Shown here one piece after another: positions 1-7,801 of a stretch of 33,671 bases of DNA (positions are counted from its first letter, which is position 1; every line of letters starts with the position of its first letter). The stretch comes from Gemmatimonadales bacterium. GTDB lineage: Bacteria > Gemmatimonadota > Gemmatimonadetes > Longimicrobiales > Gaopeijiaceae. The stretch lies in NCBI GenBank assembly GCA_020344755.1, contig CP070829.1, positions 1,577,062 through 1,610,732 on the forward strand. Direction: 5' to 3'. The position numbers and the translations under genes were made by a program. The notes under the pieces were generated by a model. The model saw only the letters and a program-made list of their open reading frames with translations. It was not told where the DNA came from and searched no databases.

Positions 1-2496
1 CGCCGCAACCACGCCCAGGACCAATCCCGCCAGGACCAGTCGCATCCCCTGTCGGACCACCAGGCGGAGGACACGGCGGCCGTCGGCCCCCATGGCCATC
101 CGAACCCCGATCTCCCGGACGCGACGAGCCACGGCGTAGGAGAGCACCCCGTAGAGCCCCACCACCGCCAGCACCGCCGCGACCGCGGCGAAGAGGCCCA
201 GGAGGAAGGTGGTCATCCGGGGACGGGCTACCGCGTCCCGGACCAGGGACGCCATGGGCAGAGGTTGGCTCAGGGGTACGTTCGGATCGAGCTCGGCCAG
301 GATGCGCCGCAGGCTCGGGGCCAGGACCGTGGGGTCGCCGGACGTTCTCACGGCCAGGTGCATGAACGGGAAATACGCGGCCTGGGGATAGTGGTGGTAG
401 ATGCTTGGCCGGGCCGGGGTGTCCGGACCCTGCAACCGGACGTCCTCGACCACCGCCACCACTTCCCACGGAACGTCCAGTTCGCCCCAGTTGATGGCCA
501 ATCGCTTGCCCAGCGGCTCCTCCCCCGGCCAGAGCTGGTCCGCCAGGGCCTGGTTCACCGCGACGACAGGGGGCGAGTCCGGCCCGTCCGTCCCAAGGAA
601 GCTTCGCCCGGCCACGATCTCGATCCCCATGGCAGCGAAGTAGTCTCCAGCGATGTTTCGGATGTCCGCGGCGGGCCACTCCTCCGGAGGCGGCGCCGGG
701 GCGTCGAAGTCACGAAAGGAGGTCGCGGCACCCATGCCCACCATCGGCAGGAAGGTGTTCGCGCCCACGGCGTCCACTCCGGGCTCCTGAGCCACACGGT
801 CCACCAGTCCCTGGAAGAACCGGATCCGGGTGCCTCGATCCGGATATCGGTCCCCGGACAGGTTCACCCGGGCCGTCAGCACGGCGTCCGGCTCGACGCC
901 CGTGTCCACCGCCAGGAGGGCGGTGAAGCTGCGCGCCAGGAGTCCGGCTCCCACCAGGAGGGTGAGGGAGAGGGCCACCTCCCCCACCACCAGCGCTCCG
1001 CGGAGGCGCCCCGTGTGCATCGAGGGGCCGCGCCCTTCGGCGTTGAGCACCCCTGCCGGGGAGGTACGCCGAGCCTCCAGCGCCGGCACAAGCCCGAAGA
1101 GAATTCCGGTCAGGACCGTGATCCCGAGGGCGAAGAAGAGGACCGGTCCGTCCACGCCGGCCTCGGAGACCCGCGGGAGGGCGAAGTCCGCCGGGATGCG
1201 CCCCGCGAGCAGCTTGGTCCCCAGGTAGGCCAGACCGATCCCCAGTGCTCCTCCTGCGCCTGCGAGCACCAGGCTCTCGGTCAGCAGCTGCCGGAAGAGG
1301 TCCTGACCCGAGGCCCCCATGGAGGTTCGCACGGCCATCTCCTGCCGTCGCTCCGTGGCCCGGGACAGGAGAAGATTGGCCACGTTCGCGCACGCGATCA
1401 GGAGGAGGACGCCCACGGAAGCCAGGAGGACCCAGAGCCCGGTGGAGGCATCCCGCACCACGTCTTGCCCGAGGGGGACGGCCCGCACGGTCCAGCCCGC
1501 GTTGAAGTCGGGGTACGCCTCCTGGAGGTTCCGGGCCACCACGTCCAACTCCTGCTGGACCCGCGTCACCGAGGCTCCCGGGCTCATCCGTCCCACGACC
1601 CATAGGTAGCGGCCGGAATTGGTCTGGTCTCCCATGAGGGTGAAGGGCGCCGAGCGGTAGAACTCCGCCTCCTCGGCGAAAGCCACGTACCCCGGAGCCA
1701 GGACACCCACGATCTCCTGGGGATCTCCATTCACCGTGAGGGTTCGGCCCACCACGTCCGGATCCGCCCCGTAGACCCGGTTCCAGAACCGATGAGAGAG
1801 GACGACCTGGGTCGGTTCCGTGCCACCGGCGTCCGGAGACATGTGCCGACCCAGCGCCAGCTCCGTACCCAGGAGGCCCAGGTAGTTCGGGGTGACCCAG
1901 CTGGCCATGACCTCTCGGGGCGCGCCGACTCCCTCCACCACCACGGACTGGGTGATCACCGCACCTCCCACCTCCCGCAGCGAGGCGGTCTGCTCTTCCC
2001 ACGCCCGGGCATTCCCGGCGTTGGCGACATTCCGGTCCACGTCCCGATCCAGGTCCGCCTCGAACAGGGCCACCAGCTCCTCGGGCCGGTCATACGGCAG
2101 GGGCTCCAGGAGCACGGCGTTCACCACGGTGAAGATCGCCACGCTGGCCCCGACTCCCAGGGCCATGGTCCCGATCCCCACCACGGTCAGGACCGGATCC
2201 TGTCGCAGGCGCCGGAGCCCGTGATACAGGTTGCGCGCAAGGCTCCTCATCATCCCCTCCCCTTCCCCGGTGAATCGCTCGCTCAAGCTTCGTCCCCTGC
2301 CTCCGGCCGGCTCCAGGAGCCGATACCGCAATCCCAGCTGCAGCGCCTCCCACCGGTACCACGCGTCCCTGCGGAGTCCGGCGGGCAGGCGGGCATAGTC
2401 TTCGTCCAGATCGGCGACGATGGAGGCGCCCCGGGGACCCGGAGGCAGCATCTGCAGCAGCCAGGCGCGCATGCGGGCCGGCGGTCCCGATCTCAT
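1..2496 (-). CDS. ADOP-family MacB/FtsX-like ABC transporter permease (C-terminus outside window)
   Basis: The frame is open from the ATG at 2496 to the window edge (832 codons). Residues 1-80 form the cytoplasmic prefix typical of acidobacterial duplicated orphan permeases (DLDEDYARLP, WYRWEALQL). A first membrane helix follows at about 100-125 (MALGVGASVAIF). The central block has the family motif LIACANVANLLL, and the last block starts near residue 761 with VVGLYGVLSYAVARRVREIG, which is the FtsX C-terminal domain. The missing end should be only about 40-60 residues. Such permeases have two FtsX units and a large periplasmic domain. They are thought to work in MacB-like export or envelope processes, but substrates are unknown and no ATPase lies beside this one. 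The start overlaps the stop of the PadR gene as ATGA, so the two are probably co-translated and PadR-controlled. Confidence 0.9.
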   Translation of the reverse strand, partial: MRSGPPARMRAWLLQMLPPGPRGASIVADLDEDYARLPAGLRRDAWYRWEALQLGLRYRLLEPAGGRGRSLSERFTGEGEGMMRSLARNLYHGLRRLRQDPVLTVVGIGTMALGVGASVAIFTVVNAVLLEPLPYDRPEELVALFEADLDRDVDRNVANAGNARAWEEQTASLREVGGAVITQSVVVEGVGAPREVMASWVTPNYLGLLGTELALGRHMSPDAGGTEPTQVVLSHRFWNRVYGADPDVVGRTLTVNGDPQEIVGVLAPGYVAFAEEAEFYRSAPFTLMGDQTNSGRYLWVVGRMSPGASVTRVQQELDVVARNLQEAYPDFNAGWTVRAVPLGQDVVRDASTGLWVLLASVGVLLLIACANVANLLLSRATERRQEMAVRTSMGASGQDLFRQLLTESLVLAGAGGALGIGLAYLGTKLLAGRIPADFALPRVSEAGVDGPVLFFALGITVLTGILFGLVPALEARRTSPAGVLNAEGRGPSMHTGRLRGALVVGEVALSLTLLVGAGLLARSFTALLAVDTGVEPDAVLTARVNLSGDRYPDRGTRIRFFQGLVDRVAQEPGVDAVGANTFLPMVGMGAATSFRDFDAPAPPPEEWPAADIRNIAGDYFAAMGIEIVAGRSFLGTDGPDSPPVVAVNQALADQLWPGEEPLGKRLAINWGELDVPWEVVAVVEDVRLQGPDTPARPSIYHHYPQAAYFPFMHLAVRTSGDPTVLAPSLRRILAELDPNVPLSQPLPMASLVRDAVARPRMTTFLLGLFAAVAAVLAVVGLYGVLSYAVARRVREIGVRMAMGADGRRVLRLVVRQGMRLVLAGLVLGVVAA

Positions 2497-2825
2497 GGGC
2501 GCTCCTCGGCGAAGAGGTCCACGCCACTCCAGAGAGACTCCAGCGCCCGCCGCGACGCCCGGAGGGCCGCCAATCCCACCGGAGTGACGGAGAAGCGGCG
2601 GAGCGGGCCCGAGCGCCGGCCCGAAGGCTCGGCCTCGGACCACTCCACCATCCCCTTCCGCTCCAGGCGGTCCAGGGTGGTGTAGAAGGCACCCCGCGAT
2701 ACGGAGCGGTCGGCGGAGTCCTCGATCTCTCGCCGCACCTCCAGGGCGAATGCCCGGTCCCCCTGCTTGAGGATCGCCAGGAGGACCATCTGCTCGAACT
2801 CGCCCAGGAAGGCGTTGGGACTCAT
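2493..2825 (-). CDS. PadR-family transcriptional regulator
   Basis: This 110-residue protein matches the short PadR form. A winged helix-turn-helix fills residues 5-80, with FEQMVLLAIL at the start, SRGAFYTTLDRLERKGMVE as recognition helix and wing, and RRFSVTPVGLAALR after it. The short C-terminal helix would serve dimerisation. The start ATG at 2825 has AGGAG five bases upstream. The gene overlaps the following ADOP permease by four bases, the usual arrangement for ADOP loci. Two GTCTAC-N3-GTAGAC palindromes lie just upstream and overlap an ECF-like -10 element, so autorepression of the pair is likely. The ligand that relieves repression cannot be told from the sequence. Confidence 0.93.
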   Translation of the reverse strand: MSPNAFLGEFEQMVLLAILKQGDRAFALEVRREIEDSADRSVSRGAFYTTLDRLERKGMVEWSEAEPSGRRSGPLRRFSVTPVGLAALRASRRALESLWSGVDLFAEERP

Positions 2826-2842
2826 GGAGGCTCCTTGAGATA

Positions 2843-2878
2843 GTCTACATCGTAGACACCATCGTCTACAATGTAGAC
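2843..2878. promoter_or_regulatory. Tandem PadR operator palindromes
   Basis: Two near-identical inverted repeats are seen: GTCTACATCGTAGAC at 2843-2857 and GTCTACAATGTAGAC at 2864-2878. Each has 6-bp arms around a 3-bp centre. Their centres are 21 bp apart, two helical turns, so bound dimers would sit on the same DNA face. The distal palindrome overlaps the CGTCTA -10 element and the expected transcription start; the proximal one lies in the leader. The position next to padR, and a related CTAC-N3-GTAG site before the second padR gene, make PadR the likely binder. Binding itself is inference. Confidence 0.75.
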
Positions 2879-2902
2879 GCTACAGGGCTCCAAAAGGTTT
2901 CA
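2874..2902 (-). promoter_or_regulatory. ECF-sigma-like promoter of the padR-ADOP operon
   Basis: On the minus strand, TGAAAC (2902-2897) followed by CTTTT is separated by exactly 17 nt from CGTCTA (2879-2874). This looks like the -35/-10 layout of ECF-type sigma factors such as Bacillus SigW (TGAAAC / CGTA). The leader to the padR start would be about 42 nt. The same layout precedes the other two ADOP loci in this window. The sigma factor assignment is inference. Confidence 0.55.
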
Positions 2903-2950
2903 AGGGGGGAACCGGAGAGGGAGGGCGTCCCGTCTCTCGCCCGAGCGCCG

Positions 2951-3238
2951 CTACTCGTCGTCCGGATGCCACCCGGAGCGGGCCTGGCTGGCGCCACGGC
3001 TCACACCGGTGCCCACCCCGGCCCCGAGTCCGATGCCCACCACCACGCCGGTCCCCATCCCCACGATGGGGAGGGCGGCGATGACGGGTGCCGCCACGAC
3101 CGCCGTGGCCGCACCGACGAAGAGGCCCAGGCCCGGCTTCTCCACGATGTTGGTATAGCGAAGCCGGCGGCGGACCCAGTCCTTGGACTTCAGGTGGCTG
3201 GCCACACCCACGACTCCGGCGGCAATCAGCTCCAGCAT
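2951..3238 (-). CDS. Small glycine-rich membrane protein of unknown function
   Basis: This is a 95-residue protein of no family I recognise. The ATG at 3238 is chosen because AAGGAGGGG stands a few bases upstream; a longer reading of the frame runs antisense to the neighbouring membrane protein gene and is not credible. After a short N-terminal hydrophobic stretch (LIAAGVVGVA) comes a basic segment (SKDWVRRRLRYTN). A long small-residue hydrophobic region rich in Gly, Ala and Val follows (about 37-80), with glycine-zipper-like spacing, and then an acidic tail (HPDDE). It is probably inserted in the inner membrane. An ECF-like promoter (GGAAAC-N17-CGTAGT) lies upstream, which fits an envelope-stress role, but that is only inferred. 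Confidence 0.65.
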   Translation of the reverse strand: MLELIAAGVVGVASHLKSKDWVRRRLRYTNIVEKPGLGLFVGAATAVVAAPVIAALPIVGMGTGVVVGIGLGAGVGTGVSRGASQARSGWHPDDE

Positions 3239-3271
3239 GCTTCCCCTCCTTGGGCGGCTCGTCTGAACGGG

Positions 3272-3300
3272 ACTACGTGAGCCGCCGTGGATTCGTTTCC
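3272..3300 (-). promoter_or_regulatory. ECF-like promoter before the small glycine-rich membrane gene
   Basis: On the minus strand GGAAAC (3300-3295) is followed after 17 nt by CGTAGT (3277-3272). The predicted leader is about 27 nt and includes the strong Shine-Dalgarno AAGGAGGGG. The pattern matches the promoters before the ADOP loci in this window except that the T-rich run after the -35 is missing. Confidence 0.4.
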
Positions 3301-3350
3301 TGAGACCCCGGGGAGGAGCGTATGGTCCACGGGCCCTGCTCTGGCGTTCA

Positions 3351-3403
3351 CACCGCCCCCTGCCCAGACTCAGGAAGGTCGGCACCGCCCCCTGCCCGGA
3401 CTC
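3351..3403. repeat. Direct repeat pair, 21 bp, 32-bp period
   Basis: A 21-bp unit beginning CACCGCCCCCTGCCC occurs at 3351-3371 and again at 3383-3403 with one mismatch. It lies in the 204-bp gap between the divergent small membrane gene and the MgtC/DUF4010 gene, 40 bp before the latter's start. It could be a paired regulator site or a local duplication; nothing decides between them. Confidence 0.5.
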
Positions 3404-3442
3404 GAGAGGGACGGCGCCGCGCCACCGTGGAGATACGGGCAT

Positions 3443-4681
3443 ATGGGCGTTCACGAGATCTACCAGCTGGCCATCGCCATCGGCCTGGGACTGATGGTGG
3501 GACTGGAGCGTGAGGGCAAGCGCTCCGAGATCGCCGGGATCCGGACCTTCCCCATGATCACCGCCTTCGGATTCCTGGCCGGGATCCTGGCCGCCCCCCT
3601 GGGCTTGTGGATTCCCGTTGGCGCACTCCTGGTCACCGCCGGGTTCCTGTTCCTGGGGAACGCCCTCCTGGCACAGCAGGGTCAGGCCTCGCCAGGCATG
3701 ACCTCCGAGTACGCCGCCATGATCATGTTCATGGTGGGCCTGGCCCTCTCCCAGGACTGGAACGCCCTGGCGGTGGTGGCTTCCGGGGTCGTGCTGGTCC
3801 TTCTCCAGTTCAAGGACCCCCTGCGTCAGCTCTCGGAGAGGATGAAACCCGCGGAGATGAGGGCGCTGGCCCGGCTCGTCCTGATCGGCTTCGTCCTCTT
3901 CCCCGCCATGCCGGACCGCCAGTACGGCCCCTACGGAGTGCTCAACCCCCGAGAGATCTGGCTGATGGTGGTTCTCATCGTGGGAATCTCGTTGGGGGCC
4001 TACGTGGCCTACCGGCTCCTGGGCGGGCGCGCGGGCGCCTTGGCCGGGGGGATCCTCGGAGGCCTGATCTCTTCCACGGCCTCCACCATCACCTTCTCCC
4101 GCCTGACCACGAAGCAGGGCTCGCTGGTGCCCAGCGCAGCGGTCATGATCCTCCTGGCTTCGACCGTGGTCTTCGGCCGCGTGGTCCTGGAGGTCGCCCT
4201 GGTTTCGCCCGAACACCTCGCGGTGGTGGCGCCGCCCCTCCTGGCGATGATGGCCGGAATGGCGGGGCTGGTGTACCTCCTCTTCCGGCGGAAGGGTGAA
4301 GCGATGCAGGTGCCGGCGCCGGTGGAACCACCCTCCGATCTCCGTTCCGCCGTGGTGTTCGGCGCCGTGTACGGGCTGGTGCTGGTCGCCGTGGCGTTCA
4401 CCCGTCGGCATGTCGGAGAAGAGTGGCTCTACGCGGTGTCCGCCCTCTCGGGTCTAACCGACATGGATGCCATCACCCTTTCGTCGGCGCAGCTGGTCCT
4501 GAAGGGCGAGCTCTCTCCGGACCAGGCCTGGCGGATGATCCTGGTGGGAGGCATGTCGAACCTGGTCTTCAAGGCGGGGATCGTCATGTCCGCGGGACAC
4601 CGGGCCCTTCGGAAACCCGTGCTGGCCACCTTCGGAGCCGCCCTGGCCCTGGGAACTCTCCTCTTCCTCCTCTGGCCCTGA
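3443..4681 (+). CDS. MgtC/SapB-DUF4010 family membrane protein
   Basis: A 412-residue polytopic membrane protein. The N-terminal MgtC-like signature GLGLMVGLEREGKRSEIAGI with RTFPMITAFG is followed by roughly a dozen hydrophobic helices. The C-terminal DUF4010 half contains GGLISSTASTITFSRL and LSGLTDMDAITLSSAQL. The ATG at 3443 begins the MgtC signature; upstream in-frame codons give proline-rich sequence with no family likeness. GGAG lies 10 bases before the start. MgtC-type proteins act in the inner membrane in adaptation to low Mg2+ and in modulation of ATP synthase in pathogens. The function of the fused DUF4010 form is not established. The gene is transcribed alone and converges with the ABC operon. 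Confidence 0.9.
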   Translation: MGVHEIYQLAIAIGLGLMVGLEREGKRSEIAGIRTFPMITAFGFLAGILAAPLGLWIPVGALLVTAGFLFLGNALLAQQGQASPGMTSEYAAMIMFMVGLALSQDWNALAVVASGVVLVLLQFKDPLRQLSERMKPAEMRALARLVLIGFVLFPAMPDRQYGPYGVLNPREIWLMVVLIVGISLGAYVAYRLLGGRAGALAGGILGGLISSTASTITFSRLTTKQGSLVPSAAVMILLASTVVFGRVVLEVALVSPEHLAVVAPPLLAMMAGMAGLVYLLFRRKGEAMQVPAPVEPPSDLRSAVVFGAVYGLVLVAVAFTRRHVGEEWLYAVSALSGLTDMDAITLSSAQLVLKGELSPDQAWRMILVGGMSNLVFKAGIVMSAGHRALRKPVLATFGAALALGTLLFLLWP

Positions 4682-4726
4682 ACCTCCCTATCCGGTGAGG
4701 TCCGGCGGCCCCGTCGGTCTCCCGAT

Positions 4727-6907
4727 CTAGCCGGAGGGCGAGGTTCGGGGCGCCAACCGGGGCTCGCGGGGGGAGGTCTTCCACATCAGCCACAGGCTGG
4801 CGCTCAGGGTGACCACCGCGACGGGGGTGAGGATGGACGGTGGGGTGAAGTCCTCCGGGAGCCATCCGAGCTGGAAGGGCACGATGCTCATGGCGTTGTT
4901 CAGGATGTGCCAAAGAACCGCCGGGTAGATGGACCGGGTCAGGAGGACGACCCCGGCCAGGATCACGCCCAGGAAGGCCGTGGGGACGATCCGGAAGAGG
5001 GCCACGTGGAAGAAGCCGAAGATCACGCCCACCGCCAGTGCCGTGGCCCAGGGCCCCCATCGCTTCCGGATCCCGTGAAGGAGGACGCCCCGGAATGCGA
5101 TCTCCTCGAACACGCCGGGCATCACGGCCAGGAAGAAGACCATCTGCCAGAGGGGGAAGCCCGGCTCCGCCAGCGACTCCCCGAACGCCCGGAGGAGCTC
5201 CTCCGGGACGGGGAAGACGTAGGTGTTCACCAGCTCCGCCAAGCCCACCCCCACCAGAAGCGCCGACGGGGCCCCCACCAGGGCGGCGAGCCACGCGGCG
5301 GGATGGGGGAGGCGAAGTGCCAGCGTCTCCCGCACCGGAAGCCGGTACCGCCGGATGAGGAAGAGGGAGCCGCCGAAGAAGATGCCCACCAGGTTCACCA
5401 CGACCTGCCCCTTGGCGCCGAGGTCGTCGCCGTACCAGAGGCTGATCACGAAGAACACGACCCAGAATCCCAGGAACCACTGGAAGACGTGCCGCGGGAA
5501 GAGCGCCGCTCCCCCAATCAGGTCCGCCTCGTCCAGCTCGGCGCTCGAGATGAGGCGCTCGTTCGAGAGGGAGTTCTCCACCCATCCGGCGATGAGCACC
5601 CCGGCCGCGGCCGTGCTCCCGAAGGCAATGCCCGCGAAGAGCCAGTCCACGCCGCTCAGGAGCACGTCCCGGACCGCCACCGCGATCCCCGCCACCGGAA
5701 CCATCGCGATCACGGAGCGCAGCTCCATGCCGGGAAGGACCGGCGCCAACGACGGCACCAGGAGAACGATCACGAGAGGGAAGAAGTAGATCTGGTACTC
5801 CCGGTAGCTCTTCGACACACCCGACAGGAAGAGGAGGGCCGCGGAGACCAGCGTGGCCAGGGGAAGGAAGAGGAAGAGCAGGGCCAGGGTCTGGCCGACC
5901 GACAGCCCGATCTGCAACCCCTGGGGCAGGTCCAGTACGCCCAGCCCAAGGTAGACCGCCAGGTTCGCCACGTTCACCACCGCCACGGCCAGTCCCACGA
6001 CCATGACCGCCAGCTGCTTGGCTCGGACGATCTCGCTTCGGGTCGCCGCCGTCGTGAGAAGCGTCTCCAGGGTGCCCCGCTCCTTCTCCCCACTCAGGGC
6101 GTCCGCAGCGATGATGGAGCCACCGCTGAGCATGAGGACCAGCAGGAAGGGGGTCAGGACGAGCCCCAGCACCGAGCCGGCGACCTTCTCCGCCGATGCC
6201 ACGTCCTCCTCCACCACCACCGCCACCGTCTCCACCGGCACCGGGAATCCAACGGCGCGGTAGACCGAGTCCCGCTTGGCGGCACGAATCCGGCGCAGAC
6301 GTTCCTCCAGGCGCTCCTGGGCGTTTCGGGAGAAATCGCTCTGGGCCCGGTACAGGAGGCGGACGCCTCGCACCTCACCCAAGGGGAAGTCGCTGTCCTC
6401 CAGGGCCTGGGCCAGGGCGGCGGCCCGGGCATCCGGCCCCCCGCCGCCCTCCGCGGCCGCCGCTTCCGCCCGTGCGATGGCCTCCGCCAACTCCTCCCGG
6501 AGCACCGCCGCGAAGTCCGCCGGCGACAGGGCGTCCACCACCAGGTGCAGGTCGCCGGCCAGGAGGGCGGAGTCCGGCTCCGGCACGGAGGTCTCCACGA
6601 AGCTGAAGGGGGCCGCCGGACGATCCGAATCCGGGTCCTGCCACGCCAGCGCCTGGGCGATCTGCTCCCGGGCCCACGCCGCCTCCGAGCCGGTGACGGC
6701 GTAGCGGTACTCGGCCTCCTCCAGACGTCGCTCGTCGGAGCGCTCGACGCGATTCGAGAGCAGAATCCATCCGGGAAGGATGATGAGCGGCGCCACCACC
6801 GCGATGAGGATCGTCCGGGTATCCCGGAGGAGCATCCGCAGCTCGTAGCGAAGGATGGTGGCCAGGACCGAGAGGTCCCGGCGGTCCCTTTCGCGGCGCC
6901 GTGTCAC
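4727..6907 (-). CDS. ABC-2 type (NatB-like) permease fused to a CPBP intramembrane protease
   Basis: This 726-residue protein has two parts. Residues 1-450 are a NatB-type ABC-2 permease: a helix at 33-51, a large extracytoplasmic domain, then the family motif SGEKERGTLETLLTTAATR (272-290) and several helices. Residues about 500-710 are a CPBP (type II CAAX/Abi) domain with its three hallmark motifs: EEIAFR at 601-606, FGFFH at 630-634 and HILNN at 667-671. All expected catalytic Glu and His residues are present, so the protease looks intact. The start is GTG at 6907, overlapping the ATPase stop as GTGA, so translation is probably coupled. It is the last gene of a permease-ATPase-permease operon. 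Family knowledge suggests Na+ or drug efflux; what the protease cuts is unknown. Confidence 0.9.
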   Translation of the reverse strand: MTRRRERDRRDLSVLATILRYELRMLLRDTRTILIAVVAPLIILPGWILLSNRVERSDERRLEEAEYRYAVTGSEAAWAREQIAQALAWQDPDSDRPAAPFSFVETSVPEPDSALLAGDLHLVVDALSPADFAAVLREELAEAIARAEAAAAEGGGGPDARAAALAQALEDSDFPLGEVRGVRLLYRAQSDFSRNAQERLEERLRRIRAAKRDSVYRAVGFPVPVETVAVVVEEDVASAEKVAGSVLGLVLTPFLLVLMLSGGSIIAADALSGEKERGTLETLLTTAATRSEIVRAKQLAVMVVGLAVAVVNVANLAVYLGLGVLDLPQGLQIGLSVGQTLALLFLFLPLATLVSAALLFLSGVSKSYREYQIYFFPLVIVLLVPSLAPVLPGMELRSVIAMVPVAGIAVAVRDVLLSGVDWLFAGIAFGSTAAAGVLIAGWVENSLSNERLISSAELDEADLIGGAALFPRHVFQWFLGFWVVFFVISLWYGDDLGAKGQVVVNLVGIFFGGSLFLIRRYRLPVRETLALRLPHPAAWLAALVGAPSALLVGVGLAELVNTYVFPVPEELLRAFGESLAEPGFPLWQMVFFLAVMPGVFEEIAFRGVLLHGIRKRWGPWATALAVGVIFGFFHVALFRIVPTAFLGVILAGVVLLTRSIYPAVLWHILNNAMSIVPFQLGWLPEDFTPPSILTPVAVVTLSASLWLMWKTSPREPRLAPRTSPSG

Positions 6908-7782
6908 GCCTCCTCCCCCCCTGCATCCGCCCCCTGGGGAATGGACTCCTCCGCTCCTTCTCCGTCCCCCGGGGCCGCGGGCTCCAGCTCACCCATCGCG
7001 CCCAGCTCGACGCCTTCCACTCCCTCGGTCCGGGTCACGTAGTGGACGAAGATGTCCTCCAGGTAGTGCTCCCCGGTGAGCTCACGGAGCTCCTCCAGGG
7101 TCCCCATGGCCAGCATGCGACCCCGGTGGATCACGCCGATGCGGTCGCACAGCTTCTCGACCTCGCTCATGATGTGGGAGGAGAAGAGGATCGTCTTGCC
7201 CTCGTCCCGCAGCTCCCGGATCACCTTCACCATCTCCAGCGCGTTCAGGACGTCCAGTCCGACGGTGGGCTCGTCGAAGATGAGGACCGGCGGGTCGTGG
7301 GCCACGGTCCGGGCGATGGAGACCTTCTGCTTCATCCCACTGGAGAGCTTCTCCACCCGCCCCCGCTCGTACTCCCGGATCCCGAAGCGGTCCACCAGCT
7401 CCTCCACCCGCTCCGGCACCCGGTCGGGGGGATAGCGGTTGATCCGGGCGAAGAACTCCAGGGTCTCGCGAGCCGTGAGACGGGGGTAGAGCGCCGTGGA
7501 CGCCGAGTAGAACCCCAGGCTCTCCCGCACCGCCTCCGGCTCGGTGACGACGTCGTGGCCCATGACCCGGGCCCGTCCACCGGTGGGACGCAGCACGGTG
7601 GAGAGCATTCGGAGCGTCGTGGTCTTTCCGGCGCCGTTCGCCCCCAGGAGGCCGAACACCTCGCCGGGCCGGCAGTCGAAATCGATTCCGTCCACGGCGT
7701 GCACCTCGCCGCGGGATTCGTCGTAGAAGGTCTTCCGGAGGCCCTCCACCTGAACGGTGGGCGTGGTCTCGGTGGTCATCAT
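6904..7782 (-). CDS. ABC transporter ATP-binding protein (NatA-like)
   Basis: A 292-residue ATPase subunit. Walker A GANGAGKT lies at 47-54, the signature loop is LSSGMKQK (147-153), Walker B with the catalytic Glu is VLIFDEPTVGLD (166-177), and the H-loop is SSHIMSE (201-207). The ATG at 7782 starts right before the domain; a longer frame would overlap the upstream permease. The signature with Met-Lys-Gln and the following AGVL-like tail are typical of NatA/CcmA exporters. The C-terminal 40 residues are acidic and Gly-rich and probably disordered. The gene lies 19 bp after one NatB-like permease and overlaps the next by four bases. The three proteins should form one exporter, with the two different permeases as a heterodimer. 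Confidence 0.95.
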   Translation of the reverse strand: MMTTETTPTVQVEGLRKTFYDESRGEVHAVDGIDFDCRPGEVFGLLGANGAGKTTTLRMLSTVLRPTGGRARVMGHDVVTEPEAVRESLGFYSASTALYPRLTARETLEFFARINRYPPDRVPERVEELVDRFGIREYERGRVEKLSSGMKQKVSIARTVAHDPPVLIFDEPTVGLDVLNALEMVKVIRELRDEGKTILFSSHIMSEVEKLCDRIGVIHRGRMLAMGTLEELRELTGEHYLEDIFVHYVTRTEGVEGVELGAMGELEPAAPGDGEGAEESIPQGADAGGEEA

Positions 7783-7801
7783 GCGGGGCTCGAGTTCGAG
7801 T

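Noticed and set aside
710..2002. A 430-codon open frame on the minus strand
   Set aside because: It overlaps the ADOP permease in another frame. The permease frame carries all family motifs and stays open to the edge.
4682..4726. A terminator between the DUF4010 gene and the ABC operon
   Set aside because: Only broken complementarity was found, with no continuous stem of six or more pairs.
4907..7042. A 711-codon open frame on the plus strand
   Set aside because: It runs antisense to the ABC permease-CPBP fusion and the ATPase. Its translation is rich in His, Gln, Asp and Arg with no domain, as expected for a shadow frame in GC-rich DNA.
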